From assembly GCA_963082875.1 (NCBI GenBank), contig OY720099.1, positions 1,426,001 through 1,490,000 of the forward strand: a stretch of DNA of 64,000 nucleotides. The letters run 5' to 3'. The notes below the pieces were generated by a model that saw nothing but the letters and a program-made list of their open reading frames with translations, searched no databases and was not told where the DNA came from. The position numbers and the translations under genes were made by a program. This stretch comes from Corella eumyota. Taxonomy: Eukaryota; Chordata; Ascidiacea; Phlebobranchia; Corellidae. Numbering within the stretch: the stretch's first letter is position 1; every line of letters starts with the position of its first letter. Below are positions 1-10,779 of this stretch, in pieces.

Positions 1-20
1 AATAATAATTAAATTTTCAG

Positions 21-3000
21 CTTATTGGACTGATTGGAAGAATAAAGCAGTGTTAAGTGTGGACAAATTAACAGGGTTGAAACCTCGTTTGATTGCGAAT
101 GAAATCGCATACGGGGCAGGAATAAAAGCAATCAATTCAGCCAATCAACCTTTAGGTAATTATTCAAAGTTTTTTAAATAGAATTAAACCGGCAGCTTGA
201 CATAGTGGTTAGAACACTTATTATATTACATGATGTCCTGGGTTCGATCCCCAGTGATTTCATGCTGTAGCGCCCTTAAGTAAGGCGCTATTAACGGTAG
301 AACTTTTGCTAAGCCAGCACCTAATCAGCAGCTTAATTATCGGGCAAAGGCAACTCGAGACTGGTTCCAGGTAACTTTTGCTGCTTTATGTTTAGTTAGT
401 GTATTCAACCTTCTCACATTGAGGATAAAGATATATACAGAAAAATACATTAACAAAATTGCAAAAAAAATTTTAAATTACATTGTTTTTCAGGGGCAAA
501 CTCTTGTTCACACAATCGCTGTCAGTTCTTGTGTCTAGCGTCCCCTGGTGGTTACCGCTGTAGGTGTCCTGACGGATTCAAACCCAGTACCTCAGATGAA
601 ACACGATGTGTTGTAGCCCCCACTTTACCCCCAGCCCCTGGCTCCCAACTTGAAATGTTGATTGCTGATATCTTGTTAGTGCGAAGATTGGATTACAACT
701 TCAATATAAAGTAAGAATTTTAAGTTTCTTTGATTTTTTTGTTTTAAAAATCACCCCTTTAATTAACGGTAACCCCACTTTTTAGGGGGAGGGGGGTTGA
801 TGTGTGAAGCAGTGGGTATTGAACCCATGACCCAATTTTGGAATAACTTTAAATTTAAAATTAATTTTTTATTTTGAAGGCGAGGAGTTGTCACTAATAT
901 TGCAACTAACCAGAGAAATGCGGTTGCACTTTCAAGTCATATACAAAACAATAAAGTTTACTGGTCAGATGTTAGGTCCAATACTCTGATGAAGTAAGTT
1001 ACACCTTTGGTGCTTACTACATAAAAATACGCTATTAGAAGACAAATTTTTAAATCTATTATTTTTATTTTTTTTTTGTATATATCTTCATTCTCGATGC
1101 GGGAAAGTCTAATGTGCGACTTAAACATAGAGTAACATCAGTTACCCCGACCCAGTCTCGAGTTGCCTGTGGCAGTTTGGGATATTATAGATTATAATTG
1201 CCCAATAATTATGCTGCTGATTAAGTGCTGGCTCAGCAGGAGTTCGTCTCGTTTATAGTGGCTCACTCAAGGGCGCTACAGCATAAGATCAGTGGAGATT
1301 GAACCCACGACTTCATGGTAGTGTAGCAAGTGTTCTTACCACTACACCACACTGCCGGTTATTATATTATTTAAAAGTGGTTGTTTTGGAATGTGTCAAT
1401 TTAATGTTAATTTTAACCTTTTGTATTAATAAATAATTTTTTTAAAAATGTTTTTGAACAGGAGTAATATCGTAAATGTGACACAAGCCACGGTTTATTT
1501 GCAAGGCAATCCACAATCCCCAGTTCTACAGCATCCTGATGGGATAGCAGTGGATTGGATTCACAATAATTTATATTGGTCGGATTACGCTTTACATTCA
1601 GTTTTTGTCACCAAACTGACAGAGAATTTTGAATCAAGTGCAAAGATTATTGAAAGGACTCCATTCTCACTGCTTCGTGCTATAGCTCTACATCCTGGAA
1701 AAGGGTAAGATTTGATTATTTTTATTAAGTTTTATAATTAGCAGATCAGTGTATTTTTTTACATAAGTTAACATTGCTTTACTACATGATGTCCTGGGTT
1801 CGATCCTCACTGCTCTTATGCTGTGGTGCCCTTAAGTAAGGCGCTATAAATTGCATAAACTCCTGCTTAGCCAATAGTTAATCAGCAGCATAATCAACAA
1901 GCAAATATAATCTATAAGATTCATGCCAAAAGCAACTTGAGACTGGGGTGAAAAATGTTGCTCTGGGTTTAGTTCATAAAGTCGACCTTTACATTTGGGA
2001 TAAATATTAAAAAGTGTGTTAGAATAAATCTATAGACCCTTAAAACTAATTAATCAAATGTGTTGTTGTTAGATTTATGTTTATATCTGATTGGGGGAAC
2101 CACCCAAAGATTGAACGTTGTTGGATGAACGGAGAAAGTTGTGTTGATGTTGCTAACATTAACATGGGATGGCCCAATGGAATAACTATTGGTAAAAAAA
2201 TAAAATAAAACTCGAAATTAAATAAGATATTTGAAAATTTTGCTACATTTTTTTTAACAATAAGTATGCTTTTTTTGGTTAGAATTTAACCTCAGATTTA
2301 TGGTTTTAAAATTTTTATTTTTTGTCATTTTACAATATTTTGTTTTATTTTTTTTAGATTTTGAGAGTAATCGTTTATATTGGGCTGATGCTAAGTTGAA
2401 GACAATCACTTACTCTAACTTTGATGGTAGTGGAAGAACTTTATTAATTCAGGATCCTTCTATATTACCACATCCATATGCTATTGCAATTGCATACGAT
2501 AAAGGTAAAAAGTATTACATGAAAAAAATAAAATTTATACCACATCAAAAAATATGTATTTATGGCTTCTTAAAACTAATTTATTTTTTGTATATATCTT
2601 TATTCTCAATGTGGGAAAGTCGAATGCGAGACTTAAACATAGAGTAACATCAGTTACTCTGACCCAGTCTTGAGTTGTCTGTGGCAGTTTGGGATATTAT
2701 TGGTTATAATTGGCCGATAATTATACTGCTGATTAAGTATTGGCTCAGCAGGAGTTTATACCGTTTATAGCACCTTACTCAAGGGTGCTACAGCATGAGA
2801 TCAGTGGGAATTGAACCCACGATCTCATGTGTTGTGTAGCAAGTGTTCTTACCACTACACCATGCTGCCAGTTAAATTTATTGTTGTATTTAGTTTATTG
2901 GAGTGATTGGAGGTTGAAAACTGTAATCAGAGCTGACAAGAATGATGGTTCTGATCGATTTGTGGTTGTCAAAAATTTGTTGAAACCCATGGGATTGGAA

Positions 3001-6000
3001 ATTATCAGCGAGCCGGCTCAACCAGATTGTAAGTTTATGTTTTTATTGTCCACCCTTGCAGCCTGAACATAGAATAATTTTTGTTACTCTAACTCAGTCT
3101 TAACCAAAGGCAACTCAAGACTAGGTCGGGGTATCTAATGTTACTCTATGTTCAGGTAGTATAGTCGGCCTTTTTCATTAAGAATGAATAAATATTTAAA
3201 AAAATGGTCGATGTTAGTTTTAGATGGTATTAATTTGGTTAATTAAATAATTATTAAACTGTCTTTAAGATTTAGCCATAGCATAATGCAGTATAAAACA
3301 CTGTATAAACCTAAAGTTATTTGTTTAGTTCCAAACAGTTGCCCACCCTATGCTTGTTCACATATTTGTGTTCCTGTCCCGGACAATGACGCTACAACTT
3401 ATAACTGTGTTTGTCCAACTCACCCAGCTAATACTGACTGTGTACAAGGCAAGTGTAAATTAAACTTTAATTAAAAGAATTTGTAAATCTAAGTTAAGAT
3501 GATTTTTTTGATACTATTATTGCAATTGTTTTTTGTTACAAATTAGTAAGTAAAATATATATAATATTGACAATTTAATTAATGCGATAACTAATATAAT
3601 AATAAAAACGTCACTATTTTTTAATATGGAAACTAAATTTCTCTTTTTCAATTTTGGAAACATTATTTAGGTCCTTCTCAGATAGAATGCCCTCCTGGTA
3701 TGAAAGTTAATTCACTAACTTCTCAATGTCAAGATATTAACGAATGTTTGGAAAATAATGGAGGCTGTCAACAGGTTACGACAATTTAACAAATTTCCAA
3801 CACAAATAATTTATAGTTTTAAAAACAAGTACACATGAGGTCGTAGGTTTAATCCCCACTGATCTCATGCTGTAGCACCCTTAAATAAGGCTTTAAACGG
3901 TATGAACTCCTGCTGAGCCAACACTTAATTAACAGTATAATTATCGGGCAATTATAGTCTCTATAATATCCCAAACTGCCACAGGCAACTCGAGACTGGG
4001 TCTGAGTAACTGATGTTACTTTATGTTTAAGTTGCTCATTCGACCTTTCCCACATCAAGCATAAAGATATATACTTTGTTTATACTTGTTAGTAGCTCAC
4101 CCAAGGTTTGGCATTTTATTTGTTGTAATATGATCGCAACTTATATTTGCCTGCGATAATTTACTCGAAAGGCAGTTTTATTTTTTTTGTAGGCTTATGG
4201 ATTGGACATAAATATATTGATCGTTTACTAAGCTCCTTTATATATATATATATATACATAGGTGGGCACAGTTAATCGAAAAAGCAACTTCGTTAAATGG
4301 TTATTCGATACACAATACAGTAACTTCGCTAACGTTTTTTCGTTAAATTAAACCAAATGTAACGGAAGTTATCATTGAACGTTAACGTTAAAATTTAATT
4401 AAAACAACAAAGAAATTACCTTTTTTATAAAAAAAATGTTTTTTTTTCTTAATCGATGTTTTAACTAGACGAAAATGGTTGAGAAGAAGTTTTTAAAACT
4501 GGCACAGGTCTAATGCCCAAATAACAGTAACCGGATAGTAATTACTTACATCGTTTAAAAATTGCAACGTTTAAACCCGATAAACGGCGATATTAAACAT
4601 ATATATTCCTTATATTACCATGGTTTTACTTGTAAAATATTGAGTTAACGGGCTTAATTTAACGGAAGTACAATTTAACGAAAGTTAACAGGTCCGATAA
4701 CGATTTTTAAAATTAACTTAAAAGTTAACTTTTAACAAAAAATTCAACTTCGTTATTTAACGTTTAACGCATTAACGATTTGGTGCCCACCTTTGTATAT
4801 ATATATGTCGATATTTTTCTTCAATTTTAAACAAAATATTTTCTTTTTTACAGAATTGTATCAACAATATAGGAAGTTATGAATGTGGTTGTAGAATTGG
4901 ATATGAATTAAATTCTGACAATGCACATTGTACTCTAACAGGTGAGTAACATTAGCTTTAAAAAAAAAAATGAAATGCAGTTAAAAATATAATACGTGTT
5001 ATAAAGATTTTAAATTTATTTTATTTATTGTTTTACATAGATCCATGTGAGAGTAACCCATGTAAAAATGGAGGAACTTGTACAACCATCAACCAAGTTG
5101 AAGCATCCTGTTCTTGTGCTCGTGGATTTGGGTAATCTATTAGGATTTTTAATTTTTTTTTTTGTTGAAAAGGTGACTTTAGAGCCTAAATAAAGAGTAC
5201 CATTTGATACCCCAATCTAGCTTAAGTTGACTTTGTCAGTTAGAAATATTATTGAATATAATTGCCTGATAACTAAGCTTTGGTTAAAGGCTTAGCAAGA
5301 GTTTGTACTGTTTATAGTACCCTACTTAAGGGTAACATGAAAGCAATGGTGATCAAACTCAAAACCCCATATATTAAAGCTTTACTTTTTTAGCTTTTTG
5401 GTAAAAATATTATTATTGCATCATAAATATGTTATAGAGAAACTGATTGTTCTACAATCAATGGAACAATAATTCAATCAATCAACCCAATTCCAAGTGG
5501 ATCTTCTTTCTTGTTGGAATGTCGAGTTCCGGATTCTGTGAGCTCAAATATTATTTGGAGAAGAAACAGAAAACTGATCAAAAATGTAAGAAAAATATGG
5601 ATCACTTGTACATTTGTTTTTGGGAAAACTTAGGACCCTTAAGTACAAGAGAGAATTAGAAAAGATGAAAATATGAGAGAGAATTAAACAGGGTCGTAAA
5701 GTATAAGAAATAATTAGCAAGGACCTTAAAGTACAGAAGAGAATTAGCGAAGTCCATATAGTAAAAATGTGAATAAGAAAGGACTGAGAGATTATTAGCA
5801 AAAACCTTAAAGTATGAGTGACAAGACTTTTATCAAAAGCCCATAGAACAAGTGATCTAAAAAATATTTATAGATTAATTTATGTTTTTGAGGTAAGAAA
5901 AGATTCTATCTCTATAATTTTATTTTAATTAAGGGAAGAGAACAATCCGTTTTGACTTACAAAGGGCGCCAGTTAACAGTTCTTCGAGCAACTTACTTGT

Positions 6001-9000
6001 TAGCTGGTGAATATACTTGTCAGTTTCGCTACAACGGACGAGAAATTGTGGTTACACACATGGTGGCGATAGAGGTTCCAGTTCAAACAAGTAATATTAA
6101 TTTTGTTAAAATAAAGGAACCTATTTAAGTTTTTTTTTGTAAAATAACTTAAATTGTATGTAATAAAAAGAAAATTAATAATCAAATGCATAAATTTAAA
6201 TCTACACTGATTTTTTTTATTATGTTAAACTTAAATTCTTATTTTTTTTGTATATATCTTTATCCTCGATGTGGGAAAGTCGTATGCGCGACTTAAACAT
6301 AGAGTAACATCAGTTACTTCCAATCTCGAGTTGCCTGTTGCAGTTTGGGATATTATATAGATTATAATTGCCCGATAATTATCCTGCTGATTAAGTGCTG
6401 GCTTAGCAGGAGTTCATAACGTTTATAGTGCTAAAGGATGCTGCAGCATAATTTCAGTGGGGATTGAACCCACGACCTCATGTGTGGTGTAGCAAGAGTT
6501 CTTACCACTACACCACGCTGCTGGTCAACACATTTAATGTTTTTTTCTAGTATGTGGTCAAGCTCCCGGAATAAATGAGGATTCCAGGAAAAGAAATGGA
6601 AGAATATTTGGTGGGAGTGTTTCTCAACCATTGACTGCTCCATTTATGGCATTCTTGTATAAGGTGAATTTTAATTTAAAGACTTCAAGTAATTTTTTTT
6701 TTCTTACAAACTTGATCTATTAAAAAATATAAAAGTCAAAGATCAATTTTATATTACTTTTATAAAAAAGAAATTTTAACTTGGCGTGGTGTAGTGGTAA
6801 GAACACTTGCTGCACCACACATGAGGTCATGGGTTCAATGCCCACTAATCTCGTGCTGTGGTGCTCTTGGATGTGGTGCTATAAACCGTATAAACTCCTG
6901 CTGAGCCGGGACTTAATCAGCAGCATAATTATCGAGCAATTATAATCTCTATAATATCCCAAACTGCCACAGGTAACTCGAGACTGGGTCGGAGTAACTG
7001 ATGTTACTTTATGTTTAAGTCGCGCATTCGTCTTTCCCACATCGAGGATAAAGATATATACAAAAAAAACTTTAGAAATTATTGTTTTTACCTAAACTTT
7101 TAATAATTTACCAAATTTAAACAAAATAGTAAGTAATTTAATGTTATGTTTTAGCATCAAAGTGAGCCAACTATTGTACCAATGGGATTGTTTTGTGGAG
7201 CAAGTATTATCACCAAAAACAAAGTTGTAACTGCAGCACATTGTGTTGAACGTAAGGAGTTTATTACAATTTTTAAAAAATTTGCTATTAAAGGTTTTAA
7301 AAATACTAAAACAAACTTGATTTTAAATAATTTACTGTTTTTAAGTTAACCATTTTTTTTGAGTTTGTTGTTATTAAATGACCATTTATTTTACATTTAA
7401 ACTTTATTTCTTGCGTTCTTGCAAAATTGTTTAATGTCTAAGTATATTTACCATTTAGGTTAATAGTCATATACTTTACTTATATTATGTAGATTTGTTA
7501 CCACATCAATTTAAAGTTTATGTTGGAAAGTTAAAGGCATCCGTTGAGTTGGTGGAAAAATATCAGCAAGTCCTTGATGTCAGTCGAATTACTTTGTTCC
7601 CTGATTTTAACTCAGTTTCTTATAATGGAGATATTGCTATTCTTGAGCTTGCTAGTCCTATTGTGTTTACTATTGGAGTAAAGGTAAATTGAATTATGTT
7701 ATATTTTATTATTTAAATTTATAAAAAAGTTATATTTAAAAGCAAAAAAAAAAAAAGTTTTAAATATTACCCCATTCTGGTCTTAATTTGTACAGGTTGA
7801 AAAAATTATTGACCCCATGATATTAACCCCAACCTAGTCTCAAGTTGTACAAGTTTAAGATATTATTAAACTCATAATATTGCCCCAAACTCGGTCTTAA
7901 TTTGTACTGGTTAAAAAAATTATTGACCTCATAATATTACCCCAACCCAGTCTCAAGTTGTACAAGTTTAAGATGTTATTGACCTCATGATATTACCCCG
8001 ACCCAAGCTTAAATTGTACAAGTTTAAGATATTATTTACCTTATAATATTACCCCAACCCAGTCACTAGTTGTACAAGTTTAAAATCATATTGACCTCAT
8101 GATATTACCCCCAACCCAGTCTCAAGTTGTACAAGTTTAAGATATTATTGACCTTAAAATATATTACCCCAACCCAATCTTAAGTTGTACAAGTTTAAGA
8201 TGTTATTGACCTCATGATATCACCCCAACCCAAGCTTAAGTTCTACAAGTTTAAGATATTATTTACCTCATAATATTACCCCAACCCAGTCACTGGTTGT
8301 ACAAGTTGAAAATCATATTGACCTCATGATATTACCCCCAACCCAGTCACTAGTTGTACAAGTTGAAAATCATATTGACCTCATGATATTACCCCAACCC
8401 AGTCTTAAGTTGTACAAGTCTAAAAGGTTGTAGAAGTTATTAGTTATTTTATTTTGTACTCCAGCCAATATGTGTGCCAGGGATTGAGAATGAAGAAGAA
8501 GATTTAAAACCAAGACCTTCGAAAACATCTGTCCTTAAACGAGGGATGATTTTTGGTTGGGGTTTAAAGTCAGCCAAGTCTACAACACGAAGCTTAAGAG
8601 AGGTAATTTAATTTTTAGAGTTTAGATTAGCTCTTAAGTTCATTGTAACATTTTTTTTGTATATATCTTTATCCTCGATGCGGGAAGGTCGAGTGAGCGA
8701 CTTAAACATAGAGTAACATCAGTTACCTTGACCCAGTCTTAAGTTGCCTTTAGCAGTTTAGCATTTTATTGAATATAATTGCCCGATAATTAAGCTGCTG
8801 ATAAAGTGCTGAATTGCAGTTGTTGTTTTTAGCACTTTACTCAAGAGCGCTTAATTATGAGAGCAGTGTGGATCGAACCTACGACCTCATGTTGTGTAGC
8901 AACTGTTCTGGTTACTACACCACTCTGACAACATGTAAGCAGTGGGGATTAAACTTTAGACGTCTATATTTAAGTGTTCTTACCGCTTTATTTATATCTA

Positions 9001-9410
9001 ACTAACTAATTTTCAGGTCGTTTTGCCGATTCGACCGATGACGTATTGTCACGAGGCAATAGAAAGTGTGACGTCACTGATGTTTTGCGCGGGAGGAGGT
9101 ACAATCCAGGATGCATGTAATGGAGATTCCGGAGGACCTTTTGCTCTTTGGAGGTATATTTTTTGGAGGAGAAAAAATTTAAAATTAAAAAAAAGATGTG
9201 CAATTTTATTTTTTGAATGGTTAATTAATGTTCTGTTGTGAAAATTATTCTTTTTCTATTTTTATAAGTTCCCGTTATCGAAAATGGTCAATAGCCGGAA
9301 TAATATCGTGGGGAGAAGGATGCGGGAACCCCGAAAAACCCGGGATCTACACTCGCATCGGGAAGAAGATCAGAGCATGGTTGTATAGCAACGCCGACTT
9401 TCTATCTTAA
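21..9410 (+). CDS. Mosaic LDLR-YWTD / EGF / Ig / trypsin serine protease (5' end outside window)
   Basis: Exons: 21-155, 494-710, 880-993, 1462-1704, 2073-2191, 2358-2504, 2894-3028, 3329-3448, 3671-3774, 4854-4941, 5041-5131, 5438-5585, 5934-6090, 6551-6663, 7155-7251, 7493-7683, 8465-8602, 9017-9153, 9269-9410 (877 residues in window). Order seen: a YWTD repeat (AYWTDW), a Cys-rich EGF, a further YWTD propeller (VYWSD, LYWSD, LYWAD, VYWSD), an EGF ([12 protein letters not shown]), a calcium-binding-type EGF ([12 protein letters not shown]), another EGF (CKNGGTC), one Ig domain (C..IIWRR...GEYTCQF), then trypsin. The protease has an activation site GR|IFGG, His in TAAHC, Asp in GDIAIL and Ser in GDSGGP, with Asp six residues before that Ser, predicting cleavage after Lys/Arg. 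It should be an active, secreted or membrane-anchored zymogen. The intron at 3449 uses a GC donor. The modules are clear; the role is unknown. The N-terminus is missing. Confidence 0.88.
189..446 (+). repeat. tRNA-derived SINE, near full length
   Basis: The plus orientation starts with a tRNA-like head (CATAGTGGTTAGAACAC, then box B GGTTCGATCCCC) and ends GAGGATAAAGATATATAC plus A-rich tail. It lies in an intron of the mosaic protease gene. Same family as about twenty other copies in the window. Confidence 0.8.
1070..1358 (-). repeat. tRNA-derived SINE, full length
   Basis: Reverse orientation: T-rich start, GTATATATCTTCATTCTCGATG, central block with GACCCAGTCTCGAGTTGCC, then the complement of box B and the head ending CACACTGCCGG. 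Intronic in the protease gene. Confidence 0.85.
1782..2008 (+). repeat. SINE fragment, 5' truncated and diverged
   Basis: Starts at the box B part (GGTTCGATCCTCACTGC) and keeps the AAGGCGCTATAAA and GCAACTTGAGACTGGG blocks. The tail is degraded, so this is an older copy. Confidence 0.7.
2583..2871 (-). repeat. tRNA-derived SINE, full length
   Basis: Reverse-oriented copy whose head ends only about 20 bp upstream of the acceptor of the exon starting at 2894, so it may supply part of that intron's branch-point region. Confidence 0.85.
3046..3190. repeat. Two SINE tail fragments in inverted arrangement
   Basis: A minus-oriented fragment (GAACATAGAATAA...ACTCAGTCTTAA) is followed at once by a plus-oriented one (GGCAACTCAAGACTAGGTCGG...ACTCTATGTTCAGG). 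The two tails face each other and could form a hairpin. Confidence 0.55.
3832..4070 (+). repeat. SINE, 5' truncated
   Basis: Begins at ACACATGAGGTCG within the tRNA-like head and runs to the ATAAAGATATATAC end. Intronic in the protease gene. Confidence 0.8.
4260..4792. mobile_element. MITE-like element with terminal inverted repeats
   Basis: About 530 bp bounded by AGGTGGGCAC on the left and its complement GTGCCCACCT on the right, with a second matching block (AATCG) inside. The interior is AT-rich, full of TTAACG/CGTTAA words in both orientations, and has no ORF of note. It sits inside a TA-rich microsatellite, so the target-site duplication cannot be read. This looks like a non-autonomous DNA transposon; a hAT or similar superfamily is only a guess. 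Confidence 0.6.
5165..5372 (-). repeat. Old diverged SINE copy
   Basis: Recognisable by CCCAATCTAGCTTAAGTTG, TTGCCTGATAACTAAGC and GTACCCTACTTAAGGG. It is clearly more diverged than neighbouring copies and lacks the distal head. Confidence 0.6.
6242..6526 (-). repeat. tRNA-derived SINE, full length
   Basis: Reverse-oriented copy with an intact tail block and head. It ends about 24 bp before the acceptor of the exon beginning at 6551, which encodes the protease activation site. Confidence 0.85.
6780..7069 (+). repeat. tRNA-derived SINE, full length
   Basis: The head GGCGTGGTGTAGTGGTAAG, the box B region GGTCATGGGTTCAATGCC and the GAGGATAAAGATATATAC end are all visible. A good reference copy for the plus orientation. 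Confidence 0.88.
7767..8426. repeat. Minisatellite, about 58-bp unit, roughly 11 copies
   Basis: The unit reads approximately ATTACCCCAACCCAGTCTCA, then AGTTGTACAAGTTTAAGATA and TTATTGACCTCATGAT. It fills the intron between the exons ending at 7683 and starting at 8465. It resembles the middle of the minus-strand SINE (GACCCAGTCTCGAGTTGCC...TTTGGGATATTATAG). The same unit occurs in reverse complement in the ALDH gene near 28.2-28.6 kb. Confidence 0.85.
8652..8932 (-). repeat. tRNA-derived SINE, moderately diverged
   Basis: Reverse-oriented copy in the last large intron of the protease gene. The TTGTATATATCTTTATCCTC start and the head complement ending CACTCTGACAAC are visible. Confidence 0.8.
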
Positions 9411-10779
9411 ATTTTCTTTATTTAAGTAATGTTAATAATATGCTGGCTTACGTGCTTTAGTTGTTTTGTGCTTTAGTTGTTTTGTGCTAATACTAAATTC
9501 TTGCATTATTCCAAATATCCCTTTTAAGGTTTTTTATTTAAAGACTTTTTTTAAAGACTACGTAATGAATTGTACATAAGTTAATTGACAAATAAGATTA
9601 ATCCAACGAAACAGTTTGTGTTTTTGTATAAACTACATTAAACTCTATAACAGTGTAATACCCATTTATTTACAGCTCTATATATATATATTAGTAGCGG
9701 AGTAAATAGAACATCTTCTGTTCGCATAGGCTTTTGTATTTACAATATAAAAATCCATTTCTTATTTTATAAAATACTGCGTTTGAACAGGCGTTATACA
9801 ATATAAGATTATTTAATTTAAAAAAAATATTGCTTTCTGTTTTATTATAAAAGGTTGGTGATATTGTTTATTTAAATATTGGTTTGTTTATTTCTACAGT
9901 AATGACAAAATAATAATATTTTGCTACGTTTATTTTAAAAACGTTTCAGGGCGCATTTTCTGCAATGCATTTTTTTAATTGATGATCCATGACGGATGTA
10001 GTTTCTTAAGGCAGTGCATTTAAATTACTGAATGAATGCTTTAGTTTAGGCAATTCTGATTTGTATTCGAGAAAGGCAGTCTTTACTGTATGATTCTTTT
10101 ATAGTATTGTAGTAATAGATTTGTACCTTTTATAAAGTAAGTTACCTTACCTAATGAACGTATTAACATAGATAACAGAGTTTTGTTTTTTTTGCAAAAA
10201 GACCTTGAAACAGTGTACATAAGCATTTACTAAATTAGTGAGTTTGTTTCTTATAAACAGACTAGGGTAACGGTAATATTCATTTAGAACCTTTAAAATA
10301 TTGCAACCAAAACGGTAGGCTAAATTACGAGACGTTCAAAACCGTTAAATTTGGTAAAGTAATGAGTTTTGTCTTGATATACTACACTAGTTTGCAAACG
10401 CTTGACTGGGTCCTTGAAGAGATTCTTTAAAACTGAAATTCTTTGTCACGGTACTATCCTCTAAAGTGAATCAAAAGGTTTAAGTTTTGTATTACATTTA
10501 TTTTTATAAACTTATAGTCGTGTGGTTAATTACAGCCTTAAGTAACTATATGAATTTGTTATCTAAATACGGATTAATATTAATACGGATACTATTATAA
10601 GATAGATAGTCGGGAAATAATTGAACCATTATTTGTAAGGAACCCTAACATTTAAACGTAGTGTTATATTAATAAGCTATAAATTGATTCCACATAGCTT
10701 TATAAACAGAAGCATTCTATAAATAATATATAATTTAGACAAATTGATTTCCTTATCAAATCAAGTATACAGCGTAGGA
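9411..10779. other. Intergenic, protease 3' flank and FUT8-like A 5' flank
   Basis: AT-rich, with no ORF showing splice structure and no SINE. It should hold the protease 3' UTR and the upstream promoter or 5' UTR of the next gene. I see nothing else. Confidence 0.5.
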
